Shown here: one piece after another, positions 10,903-19,457 of the stretch | How the letters are laid out: the number at the start of each line of letters is the position of its first letter | Position numbering within the stretch: the first letter of the stretch is position 1 | NCBI RefSeq assembly: GCF_002706425.1 | Contig: NZ_CP017713.1 | Span: forward strand, 744,001 to 808,000 | Length of the DNA stretch: 64,000 bases | Reading direction: 5' to 3' | Source of the DNA: Loigolactobacillus coryniformis subsp. coryniformis KCTC 3167 = DSM 20001 | GTDB taxonomy: Bacteria > Bacillota > Bacilli > Lactobacillales > Lactobacillaceae | Program-made: the position numbers and the translations under genes | The notes under the pieces: generated by a model | Databases searched by the model: none | What the model saw: only the letters and a program-made list of their open reading frames with translations | Told to the model about the DNA's origin: nothing

Positions 10903-11172
10903 GTAACATCAAGGTTGATCAGCGTTTTTTGCTAATCAACTACCTTAAAAGTGAAGTAGAGCCATGTTTCTTGCGGGACGATTTTTACCACAAGAATGGC
11001 CATCGCCCGTAACATCAAGGTTGATTAGCGTTTTTTGCTGATCAACTACCTTAAAAGTGAAGTAGAGCCATGTTTCTTGCGGGACGATTTTTACCACAAG
11101 AATGGCCATCGCCCGTAACATCAAGGTTGATTAGCGTTTTTTGCTGATCAACTACCTTAAAAGTGAAGTAGA
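10903..11172 (+). repeat. 106-bp tandem repeat, about 2.5 copies, before truA
   Basis: Units start with GTAACATCAAGG at 10903, 11009 and 11115, exactly 106 bp apart; the third stops after 58 bp and runs into the truA ribosome site. Each unit opens with a stem-loop (GTTGATTAGC, loop GTTTTTT, GCTGATCAAC in units 2 and 3) and the full units also hold a TTCTTG...CAAGAA pairing. Units 2 and 3 are identical where they overlap; unit 1 differs at two bases of the stem. No open frame or promoter is obvious inside. Confidence 0.9.
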
Positions 11173-11186
11173 AAGGAGAGCTTGGT

Positions 11187-11972
11187 TTGTTACGTTATAA
11201 AGTTACGATTGCCTATGACGGTACTCAATTTGCAGGCTTTCAGCTCCAAGTGAAGCAACGGACTGTACAGGGGGTCATGGAGAAGGCTGTACGAACCATT
11301 GCTAAATCACCAACCCGGATCGTGGTCAACGGTTCTGGCCGTACCGATGCGGGTGTTCATGCATTAGGGCAGGTCGTGCATTTTGATTTTCCATTTGTCT
11401 TACCAGCCGCTGCGATGTTAAAAGCCTTAAATAGTTTGCTACCATTGGATGTAGTGGTCAAGGATTGCCAAGTTGCGGACCCGGGATTCCATGCGCGCTA
11501 TGACACAACAGGTAAACGGTATGTTTATCGCGTTAGCCGTGGTTATTATACGGATCCTTTTCGTCGTTTTTACACTGGTCATTGGAAGTACGCTTTAGAT
11601 GTGGATAAAATTGAACTAGCGCTGACTGATTTTATTGGTACGCATGATTTTAGTAGTTTTGCTGCATCTGGTGGCAGTATTAAAAATAAGGTACGCACAA
11701 TTTTTGCTGCCACTGTAACTGAGGATCCAGCGAGTGATGAATTAATTTTTGAATTCTATGGTAATGGCTTCTTATATAATATGGTACGTATTATGGTTGG
11801 GGTTGCTTTAGAAATTGGTAATGGTCGTCGGCCAGTGCACGATATTTTACGTTTATACGAAGTTAAAGACCGTACACAAGCACGTTACACGGCACCGGCT
11901 AGTGGACTTTACTTGAAAAAAGTCTATTATGGTGATGGTCCAGCTGATAAAGGTGATTTGGTTACGCTTTAA
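11187..11972 (+). CDS. truA: tRNA pseudouridine(38-40) synthase
   Basis: 261-aa TruA, which makes pseudouridine at positions 38-40 of the tRNA anticodon arm. The catalytic aspartate lies in [15 protein letters not shown] (near residue 55), and the [10 protein letters not shown] motif opens the fold. TTG at 11187 is the start, eight bases after AAAGGAG. It stands apart from the ecf operon behind a terminator and a tandem repeat, so its expression may depend on that unusual leader. Confidence 0.95.
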   Translation: MLRYKVTIAYDGTQFAGFQLQVKQRTVQGVMEKAVRTIAKSPTRIVVNGSGRTDAGVHALGQVVHFDFPFVLPAAAMLKALNSLLPLDVVVKDCQVADPGFHARYDTTGKRYVYRVSRGYYTDPFRRFYTGHWKYALDVDKIELALTDFIGTHDFSSFAASGGSIKNKVRTIFAATVTEDPASDELIFEFYGNGFLYNMVRIMVGVALEIGNGRRPVHDILRLYEVKDRTQARYTAPASGLYLKKVYYGDGPADKGDLVTL

Positions 11973-11994
11973 TGATAAATAATTGCGAAATTGA

Positions 11995-12023
11995 TTGACA
12001 GTTTGTAGTAAAATAGTTAAGAT
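11995..12023 (+). promoter_or_regulatory. Promoter of rplM-rpsI
   Basis: TTGACA (11995-12000) and TAAGAT (12018-12023) are 17 nt apart. The position, 83 nt upstream of the rplM start, fits a leader transcript. Confidence 0.55.
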
Positions 12024-12100
12024 TATAGCTGGTACTGTTTACCCCACGATAAGCCCCGGAAACTTACTGGTGTTTAAACAGACACAGAAAAATGGAGGAA
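12024..12100 (+). promoter_or_regulatory. Probable L13 leader of rplM
   Basis: The stretch between the promoter and the rplM ribosome site is in the place of the L13 autoregulatory leader known in Bacillota. It contains self-complementary pieces such as CTGTTTA (12036-12042) against TAAACAG (12074-12080). Assignment is by position and partial pairing, not by a covariance search. Confidence 0.45.
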
Positions 12101-12105
12101 TACAC

Positions 12106-12549
12106 GTGCGCTCAACATATTTAGCAAAACCAGGCGAAGTAGAACACAAATGGTACGTTGTCGATGCAACTGATATTGCATTAGGCCGTTTATCCACAGT
12201 TGTGGCTTCTATCTTACGCGGTAAAAACAAACCAACATTTACACCAAACGTTGATACTGGTGACCACGTCATCATCATCAATGCAGAAAAAGTACTCTTA
12301 ACTGGCCGTAAAGCGACTGATAAGATTTACTATCATCATACCCTTCATCCAGGCGGTTTGAAGCAGATTTCTGCAGGCGAATTGCGTGAAAAGAACCCAG
12401 TTCGTTTATTGGAATTATCCATCAAAGGGATGCTTCCAAAGAACACATTGGGTCATGCTCAATTTATGAAATTGCATGTTTACGCAGGTCCTGAACATAA
12501 GAATGCTGCACAACAACCAGAAACTTTGGATATTACAAACCTAATTTAA
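12106..12549 (+). CDS. rplM: Ribosomal protein L13
   Basis: 147-aa L13, an early-assembling 50S protein. It begins [20 protein letters not shown] and has [18 protein letters not shown], both conserved. The frame is open 111 nt further upstream, but GGAGG seven bases before the GTG at 12106 fixes the start and the upstream stretch is untranslated leader. rpsI follows after 13 nt. Confidence 0.96.
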   Translation: MRSTYLAKPGEVEHKWYVVDATDIALGRLSTVVASILRGKNKPTFTPNVDTGDHVIIINAEKVLLTGRKATDKIYYHHTLHPGGLKQISAGELREKNPVRLLELSIKGMLPKNTLGHAQFMKLHVYAGPEHKNAAQQPETLDITNLI

Positions 12550-12562
12550 GGAGGGAAATGAA

Positions 12563-12958
12563 TTGGCAGAAAAAGTTCAATATATTGGTACAGGCCGTCG
12601 TAAAAACTCAGTTGCCCGTGTACGTTTAGTACCAGGTACTGGTAAAATTACGATCAACGGTAAAGACCAAACAGATTATATTCCATTTGCAAATATTCGC
12701 GAAGATATGGTTCAACCATTTGGTATCACTGATACAAATGATAGTTACGATGTTTTCGTTAACGTTAACGGCGGTGGCTTCTCTGGCCAAGCCGGCGCAA
12801 TTCGTCATGGTATTTCACGGGCACTATTAAACGTAGACCCTGATTTCCGTGGACCTTTAAAACGCGCAGGTCTCTTAACTCGTGACCCACGTATGAAAGA
12901 ACGTAAGAAGCCAGGCTTGAAGAAAGCTCGTAAGGCTAGTCAGTTCTCAAAGCGTTAA
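12563..12958 (+). CDS. rpsI: Ribosomal protein S9; target gene of the ICE
   Basis: 131-aa S9, whose C-terminal arm reaches the P site. The TTG at 12563 follows AAGGAGGG. The [14 protein letters not shown] start and the ending [12 protein letters not shown] are typical. The last 48 bp of the gene form the left attachment site of the 34.8-kb ICE; insertion keeps the protein intact because the element carries a synonymous copy of this end, the other copy being at 47683-47732. Confidence 0.96.
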   Translation: MAEKVQYIGTGRRKNSVARVRLVPGTGKITINGKDQTDYIPFANIREDMVQPFGITDTNDSYDVFVNVNGGGFSGQAGAIRHGISRALLNVDPDFRGPLKRAGLLTRDPRMKERKKPGLKKARKASQFSKR

Positions 12959-12960
12959 TC
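12911..12960 (+). other. Attachment site attL (3' end of rpsI)
   Basis: These 50 bp match 47683-47732 at 41 positions, including an uninterrupted 11-bp block CAGTTCTCAAA and the common ending CGTTAATC. Both copies encode the same last 15 residues of S9 and a TAA stop. Confidence 0.85.
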
Positions 12961-12997
12961 CGGCACGTTATAACAGGCCTGATTACGATTTTAATTT

Positions 12998-13056
12998 TTA
13001 CCCCAATCAACAAAATTCGCTCAGAAAATTGAACGTTGGGGTAAGATTTGGGGTAA
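12998..13056. repeat. Integrase arm-site-like repeats, left end
   Basis: TTGGGGTAA occurs at 13036-13044 and 13048-13056 and, inverted (TTACCCCAA), at 12998-13006. The same word, twice and inverted, is at 47558-47576 near the other end. Tyrosine integrases of this family bind arm sites near both ends, which fits. Confidence 0.55.
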
Positions 13057-13088
13057 TGGTTACCCTACAGAGAATGCTGAACGTCAGA

Positions 13089-14335
13089 TTATCTAATCTG
13101 GCGTTTTTTTGTGCGCTCTTTTTTTAAACGATTCACGAACATTTCGTGCACCTTGGTGGAAATGATATCCGGTGTATTAACGTAGATCTTTGTTGTTGCT
13201 AAGTCAGAATGGGTGAGTGCTTCGGAGATATCCTCAAGGGAAGCACCACCTTCACGGGCAAGTGTACCAAAAGTGTGGCGCAACTTGTGTGGGTGTAATT
13301 TAGCTAATTCTGGATGCCGATGATGGATCGACTTGATTCGGTAATTTAGGTAGTCAGAATGTAAGGGAACATTCATGTGACCACGAAAATCGGTATACGT
13401 GAATACAAATTGTTCAGATGTTTGTTCAATTCCAATCTGCGCTAACTCTTCAGCTTGTTGCGCTTTCCATTCTGCAATCTCACTAACCAGTTCTTCTGGA
13501 ATAGTTAGTTGAGTGAACTTATGGCCTTTAGTATCTTTGAGCTGTTTAGATTTGGAAAGACTCTGAATGATGAATAGTGAATTAGTCTTTAAATCGATGT
13601 GGCGCCATTGTAGACCATAAGTTTCACTTTTACGGTCACCTACATGTAAGGTCAGTAAGAAAAGTAAGTGCTGCATTAATGTGATTTTGCCAGCTTGATA
13701 GTCTTCTTCTAGTGCTTCGAGCCAATCTAGCAGTTCTTGCGCCGTGAGTGCTTCTCCTTTCGCTTGACGTTGCCTTTTCAGCTGATCATGATAAGGAGAC
13801 GCTATCATGTTTAATACCTTACCAACGCGATTATATTCAATGTAATCCATTGCTTCTGCAAGCTCAAAAAATTGTCGAGTATAGCTCTTAATGTTACGAA
13901 TATTGCTAAAAGTGGCAGATTTCATCGTTAGCTCGCTAATGATAACTTCTTTGTGATTATTTAAATAATTCAACGAGTAATTACCAAACATTGGTAGAGG
14001 ATATGAAGTCTGAAAAGTGATTTTTGGTAATCAACAGTTTCTCTGGTTGGTACGACGTGTGTTCGACCAGTTGCACCTTTAACGTAAACATCCATGAAAA
14101 CATTGTGGTAAAAGTCGCTGAAAGACATTTCTCCTTTGACTTGTAATGAACGGGGGCTATCATCCTTTCGTACTTGTTCAATTTGTAATAGTACATTCGC
14201 TTCTTGAACCTTGGCGGCCTTGAAGTTTGGCAGAGTTTTCCTATAGCGGCGTTTATTGTCGAAAAAAGGTCTGAGCGTTTTCGGGTATTGCACCTCTACA
14301 AGATAACTTCCTGATTTTGTTTTGCTAATAGTCAT
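13089..14335 (-). pseudogene. int: Tyrosine integrase of the ICE, frameshifted
   Basis: Two overlapping frames make up one phage-type integrase of about 410 aa. The first (14335 down to about 14000) holds the N-terminal SAM-like DNA-binding part and ends in ...SLFRLHIL; the second (about 13995 to 13089) continues PMFGNYSLNYLNNHK and holds the catalytic domain with R (HVGDRKSETYGLQW), HxxR (HKLRHTFGTLA), H (LTHSDLATTK) and the tyrosine in KIYVNTPD. The break lies at an AGAG dinucleotide repeat (13996-13999, CTCT on the coding strand): removing one CT restores His-Ile-Leu-Pro-x-Phe-Gly, the usual family motif. A sequencing error cannot be excluded. Confidence 0.85.
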
Positions 14336-14399
14336 AACTACATTCCTCCAAAAAATTAATTGAAATTAATCAGAGCGAACGTAAGGCTTCGAAATCATT

Positions 14400-14717
14400 T
14401 TACCTCGAATGATTTAATTCGTCAGCTCTATTCTTTAACCAGTCATCAACTGCTGGACGATCAAAGCGAACACAACCGCCAACAATAATTACCGGCAAGC
14501 CTTGAGCAATCCAATTATCTAATGTATTGTTAGCAATTTGTAAATAATCACATAAATCCTTTTTCTTTAGATAACGAGCACCGATTGCTGCATCTTCACG
14601 TACTTTTTTGACTTCACTCATAATTAGTTGGTAGATTTCTGAACGCAGCTTATTTTGTTGTTGGTCGCTAATAACGATTGTAAACTCTGAAGTAGCGATA
14701 ATATCATCTCCAATCAA
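14400..14717 (-). CDS. Excisionase-like helix-turn-helix protein
   Basis: Up to 105 aa. The C-terminal half (ARYLKKKDLCDYLQIANNTL, then DNWIAQGLPVIIVGGCVRFD) is a MerR/Xis-type winged helix as used by excisionases and recombination directionality factors. It lies 64 nt upstream of the integrase on the same strand, the xis position in Tn916. The TTG start at 14717 is uncertain; an internal start is possible. The N-terminal 30 residues are not recognised. Confidence 0.7.
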   Translation of the reverse strand: MIGDDIIATSEFTIVISDQQQNKLRSEIYQLIMSEVKKVREDAAIGARYLKKKDLCDYLQIANNTLDNWIAQGLPVIIVGGCVRFDRPAVDDWLKNRADELNHSR

Positions 14718-15125
14718 GTAAAAGGGGCTTTGGCTGCAGCGTTAAGAAAAACATCACTTCCTCTCGTAAGAAAAATACTGATTCTAGTTAATATTAGAAC
14801 TTGTTACCCTGTTCCGTCACTAACGGACATAGGAATTTCACCTCTCCTGCTTACGTGGGAGCCTCGCGGAAGTATCATTATCTACTTAAATTGTACGATC
14901 ACTAGTTAAAGATCATAATTGAGAAGTGGGTGGCGCTCGCGCTTGGGTCATGGCGTCCACCAATCAACAGTTCAAGAAAAGTAAGAAAGTTAGGGTAGCA
15001 ATATTCAATTGTCAAAGGGCACGCAGCTCATGTTATCTGCTCACTATATACATACAAATAAAAATAAAAGATGAAACCAAAAAAGCAAATTAATCAAAAA
15101 AAGATTAACTTGCTTCTTCGTCGTT
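14718..15125. other. 408-nt non-coding stretch between xis and the regulators
   Basis: No convincing gene. It contains several short self-complementary pieces (TCCGT/ACGGA near 14813-14827, GGTGG...CCACC near 14929-14962 with GC-rich GGCGCTCGCGC inside) and, at its right end, a terminator at 15083-15115. It may carry the xis-int promoter, the inner end of the element's regulation region, or a small RNA; none can be shown. Confidence 0.4.
15083..15115 (-). terminator. Terminator after the Orf8-like gene
   Basis: AAGCAAATTAATC (15083-15095) against GATTAACTTGCTT (15103-15115), with the minus strand continuing into TTTTTTGG. It would end the transcript of the two regulators 11 nt after the last stop. 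Confidence 0.7.
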
Positions 15126-15323
15126 CTATAAATACCGCTCTAAATCAAATTTATAGACGGTGCGAATGAAATGTTCACTCAATATTTGATAACGATCCTC
15201 GTCAAATTTAAATTGACCCCAACAAGTGATGCTAATAATTAGTGGCTGAAATTCTTCCAATATCCGTGCCATGGCAAGGGGATCACCATGCTGTGCGGCG
15301 TAAATCGTTTCGGTATAATTCAT
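15126..15323 (-). CDS. Small helix-turn-helix regulator, Tn916 Orf8-like
   Basis: 65 aa, beginning MNYTETIYAAQHGDPLAMAR and rich in charged residues (FKFDEDRYQILSEHFIRT). The pattern resembles the helix-turn-helix/sigma-region-2-like small proteins found next to Orf7 in Tn916-like elements: an amphipathic 'A.. GDP.A...IL..F.PLI' start followed by an 'D.DRYQ.L...' segment. It lies 80 nt downstream of the Orf7-like gene and likely works with it in controlling excision and transfer. Family assignment is from pattern and position. Confidence 0.55.
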   Translation of the reverse strand: MNYTETIYAAQHGDPLAMARILEEFQPLIISITCWGQFKFDEDRYQILSEHFIRTVYKFDLERYL

Positions 15324-15403
15324 CGCTGTTCGCTCTCCTAGAGTTAGATTTGGGTCGTCTAATTCTAGAGAGTGTGGGGGGAGATCGAATACTTATAGTT
15401 AAG

Positions 15404-15796
15404 CTAGTCGTAGAATTTTGCGCCGATTTTGCTTAACACCTTGCGATGTTGTTTGGAAATCGCTTGGCTACTAACATGAAAGATTTGGCCGATTGCCTTA
15501 TCTGACAGTTGCTCAACGTACTTATAATAAAGCAGCTTCTTTTGTAAATCAGTTAATCTGGCTACTGACATAATTAGGCGTTCATTAACAAAATACTCTT
15601 CAAGATGGACAGCCTGTTCTGCTGTAAGCAACTTAACAATCGGTGGTCTTTCCTCAATTGGATACTCGACTGTTTCTTCATTCAACGACATTTGGGGAAC
15701 CTGGTGTTGTTCTTGCGAATAGAGTGAGCGAGTTTTGTTTACGAGTGATAGCTTGGCGTAGTGTGAAAAAGCTTGTTTGACATCTTGATCAGACAT
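15404..15796 (-). CDS. Sigma-70 region 4-like regulator, Tn916 Orf7-like
   Basis: 130 aa. The C-terminal half reads LTDLQKKLLYYKYVEQLSDK then AIGQIFHVSSQAISKQHRKV, a sigma region 4-type helix-turn-helix (Orf7 of Tn916 is of this kind and drives int/xis expression). The ATG at 15796 is chosen because AGGAGG lies just upstream; the frame is open a further 12 codons. The ars operon lies directly upstream. Confidence 0.65.
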   Translation of the reverse strand: MSDQDVKQAFSHYAKLSLVNKTRSLYSQEQHQVPQMSLNEETVEYPIEERPPIVKLLTAEQAVHLEEYFVNERLIMSVARLTDLQKKLLYYKYVEQLSDKAIGQIFHVSSQAISKQHRKVLSKIGAKFYD

Positions 15797-15913
15797 GACG
15801 ATTCCTCCTTTTACCAAGCAAATACTTAACAAGTATTAAACATGAAACCGTATTGATAAATTTTTTAGATTTTGTTTGATTGATATACCGAAAAATGTAG
15901 TTGCTCTTTCAAA

Positions 15914-15952
15914 ATAGGGTAATTAACGAAATAACATCGTTAATTACCCTAT
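15914..15952. terminator. Perfect 16-bp hairpin at the ars/backbone border
   Basis: ATAGGGTAATTAACGA (15914-15929) and TCGTTAATTACCCTAT (15937-15952) are exact reverse complements around a 7-nt loop. On the minus strand TTTT follows, so it can end the ars operon transcript 127 nt after the oxidoreductase gene. The remaining bases of 15833-16078 are AT-rich and featureless. Confidence 0.55.
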
Positions 15953-16078
15953 AATTAAACAAGCCCTTTGATTATTTTGTTGCGACTGTTTTGAGAATCA
16001 AATAACATTTTCCAGTCCAAATTTTTAAATCACTCAAAATCAATTAAAAGCAAAGCGTACTGAAATATTGCATTCCAA

Positions 16079-17503
16079 TTAGACAGGTTTTCGATTTAAG
16101 GGTAATAAATATTTTGTGTTTTGTTGTTCCCAATTTTGTGCTGCAATTTGGACCGCATCCCAAGGTGATCCGACTGGTGGTGAATAGGATAAGTCCAGAT
16201 CGCTGATTTCAGCCACAGTCATATCATTAAAAATTGCTGTTGCAAAAATATCACTACGTTTAGCCACTTCACTACCATAATGACCAATTAGCTGTACACC
16301 TAAGAGCCGCCCAGTTTTCTTATCACCAGTAATTCTGATTCTAATTTTTTGAGAGCCGGGGAAATAGGCCTTATGATCATCAACAACGGTGGTTACCGTT
16401 AGAGGATCGAACCCTGCATGTATTGCCTCACTTGCTAATAACCCAGCTCGTGCAACCACTAAATCGAATACTTTTAAAACCTGTGTTCCGATACTACCTT
16501 TAAAGGCACGTTGAATACCTGCAATATTAAAGCCTGCAGTTCGTCCCTGTTTATGAGCAGTTGTACCTAATGGTAAATACGTTTCGCCTAGCAAATGGTG
16601 TTTTGTTTCTACTAAATCACCAGCCGCCCATATATCAGGTAATGAGGTATGCATATATTGATCAACCTTGATTGCACCTGCAATTCCCGTTGTTGCTCCA
16701 GCCTTAATAAGTAATTCGGCATTAGGTTGCACCCCAACTACAATTAACACTAAATCGAACTTATAAGCTTCTGACTTATGACGTTCATTTAAGCCAATAA
16801 CTTCCACATTTCGATTGTTTTCGTTTATTTCTGAAACGGTTAAGCCAGTAACAACATTAACTGAATTCATAGATAATTTTCGATGAACAATTTGGCCTAA
16901 ATCAGCATCTACAGTGGAAAGTATTTCTGTACTGCGCTGAAAAATAGTTACATCTAATTGGCGTTTTTTTAGGGCTTCTGCCATTTCAATCCCAATATAG
17001 CCCGAACCAACAATTGCCACTTCTTGAGTATCATTTGTAGCTAGATTTTTTTCGATTGCAAAGTAATCCGCCATTGTGTGCAGAACATGGACTTTGCGCG
17101 ACTGTTGTGTTCGTGATAGATCAACACCCTTAATATGCGATAGCTTGGGTTTTGCCCCGGTTGCCACAACCAAGTGATTATAGTGATATACTTTTAACTC
17201 ACCTGAAAGCGAATGTACCACAACTTCATGTTGCTGTGAGTCAATTTTTTCTGCAATCATGTTCATTTGAAACTTGACACCGGTCGCGGTCAATTCTTTC
17301 AAACCGCGATGAGCCAATGACCGCCAATTAGCTACCTCACCACTGATTGCATAAGGTAAACCACAAATTGACAAATTGGGATATTCATCTGCCAACAAAA
17401 CTTGAACTTCGAGTTCTGGTTTTAGTTCTTTGGCTTTTAGGGCAGCTGAAACCCCTGCATCACTACCACCAATAATCAATAATTTTTCCGCTTTATTTGC
17501 CAC
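16079..17503 (-). CDS. FAD-dependent pyridine nucleotide-disulfide oxidoreductase of the ars operon
   Basis: 474 aa with a Rossmann FAD site (LLIIGGSDAGVSAALKA, residues 8-24), an NAD(P)H site (EVAIVGSGYIGIEMAEAL, about 162-179) and a single redox cysteine in NLSICGLPYAISGEV (C47), as in CoA-disulfide reductase/NADH oxidase. The C-terminal dimerisation domain is complete. GTG start with GGAGG nine bases upstream. It lies 22 nt after the arsD2 remnant, so it belongs to the ars operon; oxidoreductases of this kind recur in lactobacillar ars clusters, but the exact substrate is not known. Confidence 0.8.
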   Translation of the reverse strand: MANKAEKLLIIGGSDAGVSAALKAKELKPELEVQVLLADEYPNLSICGLPYAISGEVANWRSLAHRGLKELTATGVKFQMNMIAEKIDSQQHEVVVHSLSGELKVYHYNHLVVATGAKPKLSHIKGVDLSRTQQSRKVHVLHTMADYFAIEKNLATNDTQEVAIVGSGYIGIEMAEALKKRQLDVTIFQRSTEILSTVDADLGQIVHRKLSMNSVNVVTGLTVSEINENNRNVEVIGLNERHKSEAYKFDLVLIVVGVQPNAELLIKAGATTGIAGAIKVDQYMHTSLPDIWAAGDLVETKHHLLGETYLPLGTTAHKQGRTAGFNIAGIQRAFKGSIGTQVLKVFDLVVARAGLLASEAIHAGFDPLTVTTVVDDHKAYFPGSQKIRIRITGDKKTGRLLGVQLIGHYGSEVAKRSDIFATAIFNDMTVAEISDLDLSYSPPVGSPWDAVQIAAQNWEQQNTKYLLPLNRKPV

Positions 17504-17525
17504 TTATTTATTTCCTCCACACTTG

Positions 17526-17853
17526 TTAATGGACGCGTGCACGACTTAAATCTTGATGTAAATAATTTGAAAATTCCTGGAAGGTTGGATATCCACCTTG
17601 TTTAGTAATTATCCCATCAACTATGGTTATGGGTAAAATCGCAATCCCATATTTTTCTAGCAACGCCTGTATCTGATGATTACGAGCAAAAGCATCTGGA
17701 TTTTGAGTGAGATTTCTACGGATAATCAGGTTCTTACCATCCGCATTAACATGTCGTTGAATCGCAGTTGTTTGAACGAATATTTTATTTACGCTAGGCC
17801 CACACACCGGTTGCACAACACATTGCTTCTTCAAATATTTTAATTTTAACCAT
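17526..17853 (-). pseudogene. arsD: Second arsD, frameshifted in a GT repeat
   Basis: From the ATG at 17853 (GAGG upstream) the frame reads MVKIKIFEEAMCCATGV, the ArsD N-terminus with its Cys-Cys pair, then runs into Trp-Ala-stop. The other frame continues CGPSVNKIFVQTTAI and on to the ArsD core ILPITIVDGIITKQGGYPTF and stop at 17526. The break lies in the GTGTGTG repeat between Val and Cys-Gly-Pro-Ser; two bases missing there would explain it. The intact copy at 22624-22986 reads CCSTGLCGPSVD across the same point. ArsD is the As(III) metallochaperone for ArsA. A shorter protein could start downstream but would lack two of the three metal-binding cysteines. Confidence 0.85.
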
Positions 17854-17971
17854 GCTTTACCTCGCCGATTAAACGATGAAAACGTTCAAGCTCTTCCTCT
17901 ACCTGTGTATAATCACGAAAATAACTGACTGCTAAATTGTTTAAAACTAATTGGTTTATTTTTATAAATGC

Positions 17972-19223
17972 GCGCGTTTTATAATTAAGTTAGCCACCCA
18001 GCCAAAATGGTAAAAAAAAGACACCAAGACGAAAAATTCAGGTATCATTGAAGTTCCTACAACAAACAATGAAAGAAGTTTTCGTCTTGATGCAAGAACA
18101 GTCTATCACACCACGCCCAAAAGGTCACCATTTATCGGAAATCGAACGCGGTCAAATCGCCGCTTGGCACATTGAAGGATGCTCAGCACGGCAAATAGCG
18201 ATTCGATTAGGCGTCTGCCACCAGACCGTCAATAATGAGCTCAAGCGTGGTCGAGTCACGCAAGTTAAACGCGTTAATAATCAGAAACACTACTTTGAAA
18301 TTTACAGCCCTGAAGCCGCTCAGAATCGCTATGAAATAAAGCGGCAAAACTGTGGACGTCCATTAAAATTTAGCCAAGTGACGGCCTTCTTAGCCTACTT
18401 TGATGATAAGTTCTGCCATGAGGGTTGGTCGCCGGACGCTGCTGTTGGTTATGCCCGTAAGCACCGGTTATTTAAGCCGGCCAAAATGGTCTGTACGAAG
18501 ACTTTGTACAACTATATCGATGCGCAACTATTGGAGATCCGTAACCTTGATCTGCTGGAAAAAACAAAACGCCGGACGACCCAGCACTACTCGCACCAAC
18601 ATCAGCGCCTACTCGGTCGTAGTATTGAAGAACGGCCAAAGCGAGTAGAAACGCGCCACGAGTTTGGTCATTTTGAGATCGATACTGTCATTGGCAAACG
18701 TGCTGGTAGCGAGAGTGTCCTATTAACGTTTACCGAACGTAAAACGCGCTATGAGATTGTCCGCTTGATCGAGGGTAAAGACGCTGAATCTGTGGCTTAT
18801 GCCATGCAAAATATTACGGCTGAATTCGGTGACGTTATGCGGACAGTTACGGCGGATAACGGAACAGAGTTCACCACGCTAACGGCTGCGCTTGAGGGTA
18901 TTGCCGAGACTTATTATGCCCACCCTTATAGCTCGGCCGAACGCGCCACTAATGAGGTCCACAATCGTATACTCAGACGTTACTTTCCTAAGGGGCAATC
19001 ACTCGATCTAGCTACACCCAGTCTGGTCCGTCAAGCTGAATCTCGGCTCAACCATCTCCCGCGCCGCTTACTTAAGTTCTGTACACCAGCTGAAGTATTT
19101 CGAAAGGAATTAGCACGTGCGCGCAAAGGCCGAGCCGCCTAATCCTGATCCACCTGGAACTCCCATGAGCCATTTCGTCTGTGTGCTTTATCGGTACTGG
19201 CTAACTTACTATTGCAATTTGCG
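17972..19223 (+). mobile_element. IS30-family insertion sequence (copy 1)
   Basis: About 1252 bp. Its ends are imperfect inverted repeats sharing AAGTTAGCCA near the left end and TGGCTAACTT near the right end, with CGC/GCG tips. It carries one transposase gene. A related but clearly diverged element lies at 50239-51433. Confidence 0.8.
18090..19142 (+). CDS. IS30-family transposase
   Basis: About 350 aa. The N-terminal helix-turn-helix (HLSEIERGQIAAWHIEGCSA then RQIAIRLGVCHQTVNNELKR) is of IS30 type, and the catalytic domain shows D in GHFEIDTVIGKR, D in TVTADNGTEF and E near ERATNEVHNRILRRYFPKG. The ATG at 18090 is preferred by comparison with the copy at 50318; the frame is open from 18048. 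It points against the ars operon that it interrupts. Confidence 0.88.
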   Translation: MQEQSITPRPKGHHLSEIERGQIAAWHIEGCSARQIAIRLGVCHQTVNNELKRGRVTQVKRVNNQKHYFEIYSPEAAQNRYEIKRQNCGRPLKFSQVTAFLAYFDDKFCHEGWSPDAAVGYARKHRLFKPAKMVCTKTLYNYIDAQLLEIRNLDLLEKTKRRTTQHYSHQHQRLLGRSIEERPKRVETRHEFGHFEIDTVIGKRAGSESVLLTFTERKTRYEIVRLIEGKDAESVAYAMQNITAEFGDVMRTVTADNGTEFTTLTAALEGIAETYYAHPYSSAERATNEVHNRILRRYFPKGQSLDLATPSLVRQAESRLNHLPRRLLKFCTPAEVFRKELARARKGRAA

Positions 19224-19457
19224 ATTTTTATAAATGCAATTTTCACACGATATAGCTGCTGTTGGATCGTTGATTCGCCACTATATTGCAATTCAAGTAA
19301 ATTGATTTCTTGATTGGCTTGAATCAAATAAGCAGCAGCAATTGATCCTATTTCCGTCTTTGCAGCTTGACTCACTAAAGTGTCAATTATGCTTAAACTA
19401 CTTTCCAACAAATTTTGCTGTTCATATTTAGTTTGTATCATAATAAACCAGCCTTTC

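Larger units (their letters stand above)
17958..19237. repeat. 14-bp direct repeats flanking the IS30-type element
   Basis: ATTTTTATAAATGC at 17958-17971 and again at 19224-19237. The host gene is restored in frame when one copy plus the IS is removed, so this is a target duplication, long for an IS30-family member. Confidence 0.8.
17846..19441 (-). pseudogene. orf109 of the ars operon, split by an IS30-family insertion
   Basis: The 5' part (19441 to about 19224) encodes 73 residues starting MIQTKYEQQNLLESSLSIID and ending YRVKIAFIKI. The 3' part (about 17971 to 17846) resumes in frame after the duplicated target (AFIKI then NQLVLNNLAVSYFRDYTQVE) and ends EVKHG-stop. Together they give a 109-aa mostly helical protein. 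Its stop overlaps the arsD2 start by 8 nt, so the two were coupled, and its start is 16 nt after arsB. I do not recognise the family; its place argues for a role with ArsA/ArsB/ArsD. Confidence 0.75.

Noticed and set aside
11995-12105. N-terminal extension of L13
   Set aside because: The frame is open, but it covers the promoter -35 and leader; GGAGG just before the GTG at 12106 fixes the start.
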